Assembly: GCF_905220415.1 (NCBI RefSeq)
Contig: NC_059561.1
Span: forward strand, 4,480,001-4,544,000
Direction of reading: 5' to 3'
Length of the DNA stretch: 64,000 bases
Source: Colias croceus
Lineage: Eukaryota > Arthropoda > Insecta > Lepidoptera > Pieridae
Part shown: piece by piece, positions 33,514 to 44,728 of the stretch
Layout: every line of letters begins with the position of its first letter
How positions within the stretch are numbered: the stretch's first letter is position 1
Notes under the pieces: generated by a model
What the model was told of the DNA's origin: nothing
The model's input: the letters and a program-made list of their open reading frames with translations, nothing else
The model's database searches: none
Position numbers and translations under genes: made by a program

Positions 33514-33644
33514 AGCTTTCCGCCCGCATAGTTCCCGTTCCCGTGGGATTTCCGGGATAAAACCTGTACTATGTGTTAATCCAAGTTTAAATGTGTGCTA
33601 AATTTCATCGCAATCGGTTCTGTAGTATTTGCGTGAAAGAGTGA

Positions 33645-33679
<35 letters not shown>

Positions 33680-33705
33680 CCTCACAAACTTTCGCATTTA
33701 TAGTA
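33514..33705 (+). repeat. Retroelement tail with (CA)n
   Basis: CTAGCTTTCCGCCCGCATAG through ATTTGCGTGAAAGAGTGAC and an (AC)n run (about 33648-33678) to CGCATTTATAGTAGGAT. Near copy at 57705-57927. Confidence 0.6.
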
Positions 33706-34242
33706 GGATACCACCAATAACTCAAGAATTGCTGAAGGAATATTATTAAATTTTTCTTGTTGGATTAGGGCTTAGGCTAATAGCTCTTTAAGAATGTAAA
33801 TATATAATAACAAAAAAGAAACACAAGCAGTGCCAGGGTAAACAGCTAGTAACTAGTAAGTAGTAGTTCAACTTACAAGTAAACTAATTTTGTTTTCATA
33901 AAGCGCCATCTCTGTTACTCACAATGTACTAAAATGCTTTCATTGTTGAAGTTCATTGAAATCTCCAAGATGGCGGCCGTATGAAAAGATTTTGCGGTAA
34001 AATGATAGAGAGCGGGATTAGCAATTTTTTAAATTTAGAATCGATTCAATGGTTATGAATTAATTTCGATGTTTATGGGCTATATTCACGTATATAATAT
34101 TGTCACTCTCCTTATTCTATAAAAAAAGTAATATGTTTGTTTGAGCTTTGCAACAACAATAATATGAGCTTTCATATGAAGAAAATAAATAAAACGACGT
34201 GTGAAGTGTAGAATTGTATATTTTAATAATATATTTTTCGTA

Positions 34243-35644
34243 TTACTGTCCAAGAGGATTTCCCAACCATGAATAAATACGAGGATAGGAGTTTCATGCC
34301 GACAGCGCCATGTCTCTCTGAAAGAAATAGATTTAGATATAGGTACCTAATTACGATTTGGTATTTTTAATAAGTAAATTTCAGGAACTACAGAACCTAT
34401 TTCTTTCACCGTTGTATATCTTTATAGGTACACTGTGATTGTTGAGTCTGAGTGCTCATGCATGCATGCTAAATGTGTACCACGGGCAAAGCCGGGATGG
34501 TGTGATAGAAGATGTATATTTTAGTATTTAAAAAAACTCAAGAAGGTTTACAACATCTCAATCAAAATATCAATAATTTTTCGGTCTTTCAAATATTCTG
34601 TACAAAAGTGACTCATTAATATTTCAACATAGCAATCCTGAATATTGTTCAGAGCTTTCAGACCTTGAAAATAACCCTATAAAGGCATAAATTATTGATT
34701 TAAATACGTGACTTACATCCAAATGCCTTGTGTACAAGTGACTACACAAGGTGTTTTGGCAACGAGAAAAATGCTTTTTCATGGCTTTTGACGATATTCC
34801 TTCGAAGGTATTGGGTTCTGTAGGTACCCAATCTAACATGTCACTAACGTTGACCTATGAAATAAAATTATTATAGATTAAATTAATATTCTTATAATTG
34901 TTTATATTTTTATGTAACCTTGTAAGACTTCGTTCTAAGAAAATCCGAAATGAAATTTTATTAGAAGCGTCAAATTACAAGAAGAATAGGTACATAATTC
35001 TCCTTGATAATTTTAGAACAGAACGTATGAACTAAATAATAGACCTTTGTGATAATCACAATTAATTTTGGGACATCAAAATACGTATATTATTTGTCGG
35101 GAACTTTTTGATCTAGAAATCAAAAAGGAACCTCTTGATTAATTTTAATTAGTGCGCTCGAAAACTGCTTTTAAAGCTATGCAGAACAATATACTCTTCA
35201 CTATACAATATATTATACTATAAACTGTCTACATATTATTAACTCAATGCATATAATATGTTTCAGCAAGCAATGAAAACTGTAGCATTAATTTACTTTA
35301 GCCTGACTTCAAAACTTTTAGCTACTTTTAGAATACTAAATACTTACCATATTAAACGTCTTGTATTGTAATATAATTCTGTACTAAAAAGCGATCAAGA
35401 GCTCTTCGAAACCAAGTTACGAAATGTTATTTCATTGATTTCAAATGTGATTTCATTGGCTTGACACAGAGTTCCCCTAGTTTAAGAGTCAGCGTACATA
35501 TTTTTGTAAAGTTAATGTTTTTGGCAAATAAAGATTTATTTATTTATTGATAACAAACCAGAACGGATCACGGCAAGAATGTAGTGTTTTTCGACGTTCC
35601 GTACCATTGACTGGAACCAGCCATCTTCATCGTTTCTTTTAGGA
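34243..35644 (-). pseudogene. Decayed tandem chitin deacetylase paralogue (exons 4-6)
   Basis: Three exons correspond to exons 4-6 of the intact gene upstream. Exon 4 (35644-35348) reads PKRNDEDGWFQSMVRNVEKH, is then frameshifted, interrupted by about 90 bp of retroelement-like sequence (about 35549-35460, ending in an AATAAAG/ATTT tail), and resumes with RALDRFLVQNYI before a donor ATG|GTAAGT. Exon 5 (34854-34717) is intact, exactly 138 nt like its paralogue, and reads VNVSDMLDWVPTEPNTFEGI..., but has lost the PC and CGPL cysteine context. Exon 6 (34317-34243) is exactly 75 nt including the stop and keeps YSWLGNPLGQ, but has TGA at 34296-34294. Exons 1-3 were not found. No functional enzyme is possible. 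Confidence 0.85.
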
Positions 35645-35696
35645 CTGTGGGTTGTTTTGAACTTTAGAAATGGTGTCTCACAGTTTATAACTTACT

Positions 35697-35884
35697 AGCT
35701 TTCCGCCCGCGGCTTCGCCCGCTTTGTCTAAAACCTAATAAATCATATACTAAAACCTTCCTCTTGAATCACTCTATCTATTTAAAAAACCGCATCAAAA
35801 TCCGTTGCGTAGTTTTAAAGATTTAAGCATACAAAGGGACATAGGGACAGAGAAGGTGACTTTGTTTTATAATTATTATGTAGT
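35697..35884 (+). repeat. Dispersed retroelement tail, family 4
   Basis: CTAGCTTTCCGCCCGCGGCT through CCTTCCTCTTGAATCACTC and AAGCATACAAAGGGACATAG to AATTATTATGTAGTG. An inverted copy is at 51995-52184. It sits where exons 1-3 of the broken deacetylase would be expected. Confidence 0.55.
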
Positions 35885-36364
35885 GAAGTTGAAAAATAGT
35901 GTCTCCTTTTACTGTTTATTTTTTATTACTTTACTGTTTATTACTGTAGAGTGTAGATTGTATTTGCTATAGGCACCCGTGTTGAGTAAGGGCCTTCTTA
36001 TAATATCATTATGATTTTTTAATCACCTAGGTACTGTATTTTTCTATTATCTTCTGATAATATTATTTTTACTAGGAAACTAAGTAAATACGACAGGCGA
36101 ACCTTACATTTTTATATATTGTTTCACAATGTTTTTCTATATTTCTCCTATATTATTATAACTTATGTACTTAGAAGGTAAACATGAAATGAGCCAATAT
36201 GTTCTTTGATACTACAAACAGATGATTATATTTAGAGATATTGAATTAACGTCTTTTTTCTTTGCTGAGCATCATCCCCCGAGCATCATAACATTAGATT
36301 CGCAGAAAACTATCTATATTCCTTTTAGCACGAAATACTAACAGTGTGTAGATAAATATAGAAT

Positions 36365-36541
36365 TACTAGCTTACCGCCCGCTGCTTCGCCCGCTTTCTC
36401 TAAAACGATTTGATATTTAAACCTATCCTATCTCTCAAGTTGGATCGAACTGCACATGGTGTGCGAATTTTATTATAATCGGTTAAGTGGTTTAGGAGTC
36501 CATTGAGGACAAACATTGTGACACAAGATTTATAATATTAA
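36365..36541 (+). repeat. Dispersed retroelement tail, family 2
   Basis: CTAGCTTACCGCCCGCTGCT through CTCAAGTTGGATCGAACTGC to ATTTATAATATTAAGAT. Close copy at 6108-6295. Immediately followed by a 29-bp perfect palindrome (36540-36568, 14-bp arms, 1-nt centre). Confidence 0.55.
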
Positions 36542-37732
36542 GATTTGTATTTAATAAATACAAATCTTGTATTTATTAAATACATTAGCTTTTGTATTTA
36601 ATAAACTGTTTTATTTTGAACATACAATGTTGGTTGATAGTGATTATGATCACAGTACTTTAAAGAATACCTGCAGTAGTGTACATAGGTACTTTTTATT
36701 TTATTCAAGCCTTCAATTGGCGATATAATTTTTATGAACAGCTCATATTATAACGTTATCGTTATGGCGCCATATTATTGTTATGTTCAATGTTATATGG
36801 AAATTAGAACTTCACTTACGACTTTTTTTATCTATTGACATACTTATCTAAAGGTTTATTGTACTCATTTTACCTGGGTACAAATTTTGATACCTTAGTT
36901 GTATTATGCATATTTGATTTATTTGACCCCTAGCTAAAACGGTTAGCTACTATTATGTATTCTGTGCCTTAGGTAATTTATGTGCATTAGAATCTAAATT
37001 AATCAATTTAAAATTCTTAAATTTTGTATTGAAGGAGATCTAATTACACATCTTTGGAGAGAAAAAAAGAAAGTCTAAAAATAGTTTCTGATTATTCGGT
37101 GTGAGTAATACTAGAGAAATTAATTTAATCAAATATTTGAATATTTACTTTAAAACTGACTTTAAAACTATTATGTACTCGTACGTTAGTTTTATTTCAG
37201 TACTCGACTTTAAAGGAGCTAATCAATTTTCTGTAAACTTCACTATCTTTATCGGAAGAAAATGTGTTAAAAGTTTAACTTGTTCCAAGTTGATTCATTG
37301 ACTTGTGTACTTCGTTTTCAGATCGTGCAATTTTATCTTGCAAGCTTAAAAATCTAAAGTAGTAAGGGCAATTTATATTGATAACAATGGTGTTGTAAAA
37401 ATTTCAATTTTTCATTCACATCTCCAAATAGCACTACTCACTAGTGAGATTATGTGAAGTCATGTTTTATACATATTATTACAGATTTTACAGATCATAC
37501 ATAATAGACTGACTGAAGTTTATTTTTGGGTATAATGGACCATGGTCATACATGAAAAATTAGAGGTAACTACAGATTGTGTCAAATATCGCCAAATTCT
37601 CTTTTTCTGATTGGCCTATTCCTTAAGTTCTTAAAAATATAAAATATTTAGAAATAGAAAATTCTGACATAAAAATTGTTTATTAATATCAAGGAAAGAA
37701 ATAAAACGAACAGGAAATAATATCTATATTAT

Positions 37733-37752
37733 TTTATTGGTCGATACTTTAT
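37733..37752 (-). terminator. Polyadenylation signals at the deacetylase stop
   Basis: Minus-strand AATAAA occurs twice: once overlapping the stop codon (GAATAAAG, 37752-37745) and once at 37738-37733, 11 nt after the stop. The 3'UTR would then be very short, about 30 nt, as seen in some insect digestive genes. Confidence 0.45.
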
Positions 37753-37823
37753 TCTCCGAGAGGATTTCCCAGCCAGGGGTAGGTGCGAGGGCATCTTGAA
37801 CATACTTGCATATAGAACAGCTC
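37749..37823 (-). CDS. Chitin deacetylase exon 6 and stop
   Basis: Acceptor TTATTTTCACAG, then ELFYMQVCSRCPRTYPWLGN and PLGE with TAA at 37751-37749. The terminal C..C...YPWLGNPLG motif is shared with the broken paralogue. Confidence 0.92.
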   Translation of the reverse strand, partial: ELFYMQVCSRCPRTYPWLGNPLGE

Positions 37824-40800
37824 CTGTGAAAATAAATAATAGTTTTTTTCATTTTAATTATTAGGGAATAAAGCAAATAATTTTAAATAGGTATAGTTTT
37901 AGATAGTTTGTTTTCTTTGTTGTTATAAATTTATAAAGAATAGAAAAAATTCGATCACGAGGCGGGACCCGCCTCGTGATCGAATTTTTTCTATTCTTTA
38001 TAAATTTATATTTATAAAGCATTTGAATGCCATAAAAACCAAAAAATTCAAATTCTTTGTTGTTGTTGAAATAAGAAAAAAATCAAGATTATTAATTTAT
38101 TAAGATAAGTACCTAAATCATTGCTGGCAAACAAATTATAAAAATTTTTGCTAATCTTCTAAATCTAAATCTATCTAATCTAAACTTTTAACTTTTCTCT
38201 ATCAATAATATATTATTTTCTCGTATTAAAATTTGATACAGAAACGGAAAGTGTCTTGGTTTAATGACTGAAAAAATCAGAACAGCAACAGTATCGCTTA
38301 CAGAGATCAATTACTTTAAATTTTTACTATATTATGTTTCTGTAATATTATATTATAGAGTCTCGGTGTATCCCACTACTTTATTCGCGCCATTTTCAGG
38401 GAAAAAAATAGGGATTTGAGGATTTTTTTTTCGCTTTTGCTGCTCCGCTCCTACAGGTCGAAGTATGATTTTAATATATGAACTGTTCCATTATAATATT
38501 TTTTCTTATTAAAATTCGACAAAAACGGCAAAAAATTTGAAAAATATACATATTTTTTTGATACAAGCGAGTGCCATCAAATCAATAAATAAACAATTAT
38601 TGAGTCTTATTATAATCAGTGTTATTTAATTTTCTAACAATCATATGCATTGTTGCCTCCTCTTTGTTCAAAAGAGCGTGTGTGTCGACTGTCGAGCACA
38701 CGTGTCAGAAGTGAAATTCTCTAGCAAGGTTCAAAGATACTAAAATCGTCTACTTACTCCATGCCGTGACGCTACTGCCATGACGCGAAAAATTTTACTC
38801 TCAACGCGCCTAAGGAAGTTTCACTTCAATAATATAAAAAAAAATATTTCTGATAAAAATTAAATAAAACCAACAAACCTCTTTATGAGGAGCAACTAGG
38901 GGTCCACAGCTAGCAGGACGGCAACGTGCTGGGATTGTGAGTCTGCACGGCTTCTTGATGTACTCTCCTAGAGGTACTGGGTCTTGTACCCAGTCTAACA
39001 TTTCACTGGTGTTTACCTGAAGAAAGAATTAATATTAGCAGTAGAAATCAAATTCTTAACAATAAAATGTACAAGGTATAGATTAAGTGTACTTTCGCAT
39101 TACAGTGATTAAAAAAGGAATCATTTAAATAAAATACATAGGTGCAATTCTATGGAATGTAAAATCAGTCAAATTTTATTCACTACTAATGTTCCGATTG
39201 CAGAAGTTATAGTTCGAAAGAAGTGTTTGGAACATTAAAATTTTAACTGGCGTGACATTTCAAACAAAATATCTAAGCACCTTCTTAAGAAATCCATCGG
39301 AAATGTAGTTAATTTGAGTATCAAAAGATGATCATACCATGAAAACATCGCTCATAGAATTGATCATGTCCATGAAGCGGATGAGGGCCCGTCTGAGACC
39401 AGGCTGTGTGCGAACGGTGCCTTCATGAATGTAGAAGCCGAAAGGTGCCCGGTTGCCAAGGTAGTGACGTTCGAAGTTGTCGATAATGAAACGGAACCAA
39501 GTTTCCTCGTCGTTGGCACCAGGTCTGAAATTAACAAGTATTAATGATACTTTGCTAAATGTTATTTTTTAAAGTTTTGAAATTTAAAAAAATAACATTT
39601 AGCAAAGACTTTTATTATCCTTGTTAAAGGTTAATCGTAATCAGTTAACATCTAACTGTTTTAGACGATCTTCATAGGAAAAGCATTTTATAGATTTTTT
39701 TAATATATGACGTATATTTAGATAACGGTTATGATTAGTATGATATAAAGTCGATTGATTGATAATTTACGGTATGTTATTAGTTACAGAATTCTACCTG
39801 CCAATGATGTCAAAAAAATTGGGTAAAATTATTTTTTTAACTCATTATACAATGTTTGTTGATGTGGAGTTAATTATTTTCATACGGTAAGAAACATAAA
39901 ATATTATCTATTACATCACAAGGTCAGAAGGACACAGGTCAGAAGATTTACGTTGTATAGCTATAAATATACTTACGGGCTGAAGCAGGCATCAACCATA
40001 GCACAAGGGAAGTTAGATAAATCTGTCCACGCAATCATAGGCACCACCCAGGAACCAGGCAGAGATGCAGTAGGGCATGGAGGACTGATACAATCCTGGA
40101 TAGACTGGTAGTCCAAAGTGTAAGGCCAAAGACCAGGATCGGTGAATCTGGTTGTAGGCCAGGATATGTCATATCGTAATCCAGCAGATTTCATCATTTG
40201 GAAAGAACTGTTGCCGGCCATTTGTAAGAATGGAATGCGTAAACCTGGAATATCAGATTGTGTTGGTTTTAAGTTCCTTAATACTTGAGATATTTTAACC
40301 GAACTGACACAGTGAATGTTTGTTAGACAAAAGTATTCACGCAAAATTAGGTATCCTTTCGTTTCATCAATATTATTATTTAAAAATTCCTAAGCATCAT
40401 TGTATAACTATTTAAGTGAAAATACTTTAAATCCAATCTATACACCTAGATAAATAATCTTATTCCTATCTTGTGTTCTCGAATACATCAATAAACTCAC
40501 CTTGAATACTAGATTCAGGAATAGCAGCGAAGTTGGACATCAGTTTTTTCTGATCTCCGAATTCCTTCATCATTCTATCATAGTCAGCTTCTTGGAAATA
40601 GGTCTGGTTAACGTGGGAAATGGAATGAAGAGCCATTTCAAAGCCCTCATTATACAGTTCGTTGACGACCTCATAGTTCGTGTATTCGTGGCTGATGTAG
40701 AAGGAAACTCCAATTGGGCACTGGTTGGAGTTTTTACGGCCGTACAAAATATCACGGTAGGTTTCTACATTGACAATGTTTATACCATCGTCAAATGTCA

Positions 40801-41178
40801 GCATAACAAACTGCAATCAAATAATTACATTATATCTAATTAGAATTAGATAATATTTTGATAATTTTGATGATAAATTTTTTAACATTCGAAGACTATT
40901 AATTCAAAATCATTATCATTATTAACTGACTAATAACTGCTAGGAAAGTTTATCGTTTATATTGCACTAATTGTACTTTTCATTAAATTAGGAAATAAAC
41001 TTACCTGAGGAACTTCAAAGGGCTTTAAATCACCGGGGATTTTGGTTGTAGAGCATCTGCATTCTGGGAGCTTACATTTCTCTTCATCGCACGGCTCGGC
41101 CAATGGTAAAGCATCGTCACTTGTAGCTAATGCTACCACATACAACAAAAACATGAAAATCAACGGCGCCCACTTCAT
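37749..41178 (-). CDS. Chitin deacetylase, gut-type (group V), complete
   Basis: This is a secreted CE4 enzyme that would convert chitin to chitosan, for example in the midgut peritrophic matrix. Exons: 41178-41005, 40810-40501, 40244-39977, 39524-39338, 39016-38879, 37823-37749; phases agree and give 383 residues. Residues 1-20 form a signal peptide (MKWAPLIFMFLLYVVALATS). A short cysteine-containing leader follows, then the deacetylase domain. CE4 motifs: TFDDG 63-67 (catalytic base and metal Asp), HSISH 120-124 (metal His), RIP 164-166, DISW 187-190, APFGFYIH 277-284. A cysteine-rich tail (KPC...CRPASCGPL, 324-354) ends the fold. There is no chitin-binding Peritrophin-A or LDLa domain, which fits insect group V (CDA6-9 type). 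The ATG at 41178 is used; 12 nt upstream only a GTG is in frame. Confidence 0.93.
37924..38010. repeat. Perfect 87-bp palindrome in deacetylase intron 5
   Basis: The two arms of 43 bp (37924-37966 and 37968-38010) are exact complements around a single A. The centre is GC-rich (GAGGCGGG A CCCGCCTC) and the outer arms AT-rich. No mismatches. Confidence 0.95.
38668..38829. repeat. Palindrome-ended repeat (GAAGTGAAACTTC family), copy 2
   Basis: GAGCGTGTGTGTCGACTG, CACGTGTCAGAAGTGAAATTC at one end and CCTAAGGAAGTTTCACTTC at the other. Same family as 31382-31540, inserted in deacetylase intron 5 just downstream of exon 5. Confidence 0.55.
38879..39016 (-). CDS. Chitin deacetylase exon 5
   Basis: Acceptor CTTTCTTCAG, donor GAG|GTTTGT, 46 codons in phase 0: VNTSEMLDWVQDPVPLGEYI then KKPCRLTIPARCRPASCGPL. 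Three cysteines likely pair with those in the last exon. Confidence 0.92.
39338..39524 (-). CDS. Chitin deacetylase exon 4 (motif 5)
   Basis: Acceptor TTAATTTCAG, donor ATG|GTATGA. It reads PGANDEETWFRFIIDNFERH, then APFGFYIHEG, supplying the final active-site His (284). The matching exon of the downstream paralogue is the one that has been disrupted. Confidence 0.92.
39550..39607. repeat. Hairpin-forming inverted repeat in deacetylase intron 3
   Basis: CTTTGCTAAATGTTATTTTT followed by TAAA pairs with its complement across a loop of about 9 nt; only one extra A in the right arm spoils identity. Confidence 0.85.
39977..40244 (-). CDS. Chitin deacetylase exon 3 (motifs 3 and 4)
   Basis: Acceptor GATATTCCAG, donor CCC|GTAAGT. 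It reads GLRIPFLQMAGNSSFQMMKS, then YDISWPTTRFTDPGLWPYTL and VVPMIAWTDLSNFPC. The Arg and Pro of motif 3 and the DxxW of motif 4 are intact. Confidence 0.93.
40501..40810 (-). CDS. Chitin deacetylase exon 2 (motifs 1 and 2)
   Basis: Acceptor TTGATTGCAG, donor AAG|GTGAGT. It encodes FVMLTFDDGI and LHSISHVNQTYF, thus the catalytic and metal-binding Asp pair and the two metal-binding His residues. All key residues are present. Confidence 0.93.
41005..41178 (-). CDS. Chitin deacetylase exon 1 (signal peptide)
   Basis: Starts AAAATGAAG and ends CAG|GTAAGT after 58 codons. It carries the hydrophobic signal peptide and the leader with CDEEKCKLPECRC, a small cysteine cluster that precedes the catalytic domain in this family. 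Confidence 0.92.
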
Positions 41179-41204
41179 TTTGGACTTCACTTATAATATT
41201 AGTG

Positions 41205-41225
41205 TTAGTGAATACTTATCTGCTG
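41205..41225 (-). promoter_or_regulatory. GATA site upstream of chitin deacetylase
   Basis: The minus strand reads CAGATAAGTATT about 35-45 nt upstream of the start codon, a good WGATAR GATA-factor site. GATA factors commonly drive insect midgut genes. It is very near the start, so it may also lie in the leader. No clear TATA box or initiator could be fixed. Confidence 0.25.
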
Positions 41226-41614
41226 TATTTATTTAATTGCCTATCGTCAATTTGGTCTAATCTTATTTTGATTATATCAGATCTGATTGTGGGAAGGATT
41301 TCTTTGAATCTTATGTATAAGTCTATGTAGTATGTTAACGGGAATGATTTACGATGGACGATATTGCTTTTTTATGTTCAATTCGCATTTTGGAATACTG
41401 ACTCGATAACAATTGATAGTTTCTATTAAAACGTACCAATTACGTTGGTACGTACCTACGTATTATTATGTATTTAATTTTCCTCGTTTGATATCTTTGT
41501 CAATTGATAAATTACTTGTAGTAATAATTGCAATACATGATTGTTTATATTTATCTATTGTGCAAAGTATATTGTGTTAAACCGTTACAGATTTACTATT
41601 TGTTTTATATAAGA

Positions 41615-41783
41615 CTAGCGGTCCGCCCCGGCTTCGCCCGTGGTACATATTAACGTTTTCTCTACATAAGAACCATCCTCGTACTTCAAGGAATATAATA
41701 AAAAAAGAATTATCGAAATCGGTTCAGCCGTTCTCGAGTTATGGAATTACAACGAAAAGTGGCATTGATTTTTATATATTAGA
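41615..41783 (-). mobile_element. 169-bp non-autonomous Helitron
   Basis: On the minus strand it begins TCTAATATATAAAAATC after an A (41784) and ends CGGACCGCTAG before a T. It has the same GGCGAAGCC hairpin near the 3' end as the copy at 19061-19230. Confidence 0.75.
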
Positions 41784-42403
41784 TGTAGAATAAAATAAAA
41801 TTTTAATTGAGTTTGCATTTTTGAAGTCAAAGTCGTCAACTTACCCATTCGTCAGTAGTATTTGGTAAGCATTACGCTGATTTCTGTTTTATTTCGTCTT
41901 TTAAAATCTGCTTTATTACCAAACTAAGATGGCCTTGATATGCATTTCTGTAATATGAAAATTATTGACATTGTTATTTGTTTGAGAACCCTAAATGGTA
42001 TTTTCCGGTATATCTTATCACAATGATATAAATAAAATCTAATCGCTACTGGAAATCTCAGATTTGTTTATCATTTTATGCATTAATTGATAATAATGTT
42101 TTAATTCATTTGTATGCAATTTTTTGGTAGTGCCTAGCGATATTATGAAAAAGATGAATAAGTTTTTTTAATATTATTTAACTTTTTATCTAGTTATATA
42201 GGCTGTACCAGATATGGAGATATAAGATGAATGGAACTTCATGGAATGGTAATCAACATCTCCAAAACGTTTTATTGTTCACTGATTGTAGATCTATTGA
42301 AACAAATAAAAGATTTTTATTACATACTTTTTATCATACATTATTGAACTGCAGATTTGTGACACCCTGTAGGTGTTAAATATTTGAAAAATAGTTATTC
42401 TAT

Positions 42404-42560
42404 AATATAAAAATGAATCCCAAAATGATTACAATTCAATATTAGGTAAGCGCATAACTTGAGAACGGCTGAACCGATTTTTGCTATCAATAGCGGATTC
42501 TATTCTCTAGCGTTTCTGCCACTTGTCTACAGGCCCAGAGATTAAAGTTTTGTCACAACG
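42404..42560 (+). repeat. Partial Helitron-like or related repeat
   Basis: Starts TCTATAATATAAAAATGAATC and contains CATAACTTGAGAACGGCTGA, both shared in diverged form with the Helitrons in this window. No CTAG end was found nearby. Confidence 0.35.
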
Positions 42561-42646
42561 CCCTTGTATGCTATTCTGTAAAAAGACTTGTTATTAATTT
42601 TCATAATTCCGAAAATAATTCAAGTAAAAATAATAAATTACGTTAA

Positions 42647-42697
42647 TAAGTAAATAAATAATTCGAGTAAATTTTACTCGAATTATTTATTTACTTA
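42647..42697. repeat. Perfect 51-bp palindrome
   Basis: 25-bp arms around one T (42672): TAAGTAAATAAATAATTCGA and GTAAA, then the exact complement. No mismatches. Confidence 0.9.
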
Positions 42698-42919
42698 ATT
42701 ACTTTATTTATTTACAATTAATTATTTATTTAATTATTTATTTTGACATTTAATGTCTGATAAGTTAATTATAATGGTGTTCGAATCACTCGAATTATTC
42801 CTATACATAGATGTTTTGATTCGAATAAATCTGAAAATGATCTGACGTTCTGACTTCTGGCAACGAGAAAAGTGTATTGCTTTTTAATAAAATATTTTGA
42901 GATTTATGTGAGAAAAATT

Positions 42920-43030
42920 GTCTGTCATCTCCTCCAGGGGGGCCCCCAGATGATGGGGGGCCCTGGGCACTGGCCCCCTGTGCCCCTTTGGTAAAGACGG
43001 TAATGGTGCCTGGAAGGGATCACTCTTTAG
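42920..43030 (-). repeat. GC-rich repeat island
   Basis: GGGGGGCCCTGGGCACTGGC and nearby G/C runs stand out in an AT-rich surrounding. It looks like the edge of a dispersed repeat. The overlapping short frame (42884-43219) has no domain. Confidence 0.35.
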
Positions 43031-43319
43031 TGATAAGGCCGCCCTCTGTGCTAGTTTAGCTATAAGTTTTAGTTTTAAGTAATTTGTGAAACTAGCATAT
43101 TGTGTTATAAATAATTTTTTGAATTGAATTTGAATTTGAATTTTCCATCGAGTCTTTCTTAGTTGCATGTTCAGAATGCAATCATGCCAGGAAATTGGTT
43201 GTTTTATTGATCGGGGCATATTCTTTCTCGTTATATTTATTTTATAAGGTATATATATTACTAGTTGTATATAATAACATAGTTTGTTACTTGTAGTGCG
43301 CTATTTGATATTATTTAAT

Positions 43320-43520
43320 TGAAAGAAAGAAAGAAAAGTTTATTCAACACCACACACATAATAAAAGAAAAAAAAAATACACACAAAACAAAAGCAACAA
43401 ATTAAAAAGAAAAAAAAGGTACTTATTCCTAATCAGTGTGGTGCTAAAAAGGGTCACTACTCAGCATATGCTGCACTTGTTGTGAAGCGCTGATTTTCAG
43501 TAGCCCCTTGTTGGAGTGCC
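43320..43520 (+). repeat. (GAAA)n-headed dispersed repeat
   Basis: GAAAGAAAGAAAGAAAAG microsatellite followed by GTTTATTCAACACC and a body with CACTACTCAGCATATGCTGC. This is a form recurrent in moth and butterfly genomes; family name not assigned. Confidence 0.4.
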
Positions 43521-44204
43521 AGTCAATAGACTTGAATTATAAAATATACGTATTATAATTTCTTATGTATACTTAAATATATCTGAATCTTTTTTAAATA
43601 ACTCTAGAGATAAGAATCAATTACCGTTGTAATAATGAATCCCACCAAAAACATAAATGTAAAAATTGGAGCCGAGTTCAATCGTTGACTTAATTTGCCA
43701 AAAAAAGAAATGAGATCTAAATGTGTGCCAAGTTCTGCAGACAGTCCAGAAATTTATTTACAAAGATGTATTAAGTTCTTAGGTTGACTGAAAACTCAAT
43801 TGTTTTATTTTCCCTTAGAGAACAATGTTTATTCCAAAATATAACTTTTTTAATTTGAATAATATAATTACTTTCACAAAGCAAACAACTAATGACCTAT
43901 TGAACCCCATAATTTGATGAGGCTAGTTTTTAGAACCTAATATACCTAATAAACAAAAAATATAAACAGTATGTAAAACTACAAAATATAAACAGTATGT
44001 ATAAATACGTAAGGTGAATATACTATTTTCTTTTTTTTAAACTTTTCCATTTTTCCATACAAACAAAATTAATGTAATTGAAAAAAAAAATTAAATACAA
44101 ATAAATTCAGTATTTTCTCATTTTTTCCTTTGTACACTCACTATTACCTAGTTGATTAAAAAATTTGAACTTTCTACGTCATCTGGAAGTGGGTTAGGTT
44201 TTGT

Positions 44205-44465
44205 ATATATCTATAAGTCAGTCAGTCTTAAAAATTGCGATTTTTGGATATTAATATTTACGCAACTGTTTAATCTGTATTTATGAAATTTAAGGTTCTT
44301 GTTAATCTTGAGGTCCTCTTAATATGTACCAAATTTGGTTTATTTAACTTAAATAGTTTTCGAGTTATAAGGGGGTGAAAAGTGGCTCGAAATGGTTCGT
44401 GTAAACATACACACGGCTGCTGCTCGCCAGTTCTCTTCGCTTGAACTCGGCTTGACACGCTGCCG
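44205..44465 (+). repeat. LINE-like tail
   Basis: Contains AGTCAGTCAGTCTTAAAAAT, GGGGGTGAAAAGTGGCTCG and CGCTTGAACTCGGC. It has the composition of a non-LTR element 3' region. No reading frame. Confidence 0.35.
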
Positions 44466-44728
44466 CGTGTCTAGATATAGAGAAGAGAATGTGAATGTTG
44501 TGTACACCTATAATTGATAAATACATTAGATACAATGAATTAGGTAATGTCTACTTATATATAATGTAATGTGTATTTATTGTTGTGTGTTCCATAATAA
44601 ATAAATAAATAAATAAATAGAGCATTAAGTAAATAAATAATTCTTCTACTTTCTTTACTGTAAGTTATTTTTCTGTATACTTATTACAGAAAAATAACTT
44701 AATAATTTTATCTATATATACTATATAA

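Noticed and set aside
37924..38010. Pre-miRNA or Rho-independent terminator.
   Set aside because: A one-base loop with fully paired 43-bp arms does not resemble a miRNA precursor, and bacterial-type terminators do not apply here.
40502..40843. Plus-strand 113-codon frame opposite the deacetylase.
   Set aside because: Antisense shadow of deacetylase exon 2; it has no motif and the minus strand encodes the CE4 active site.
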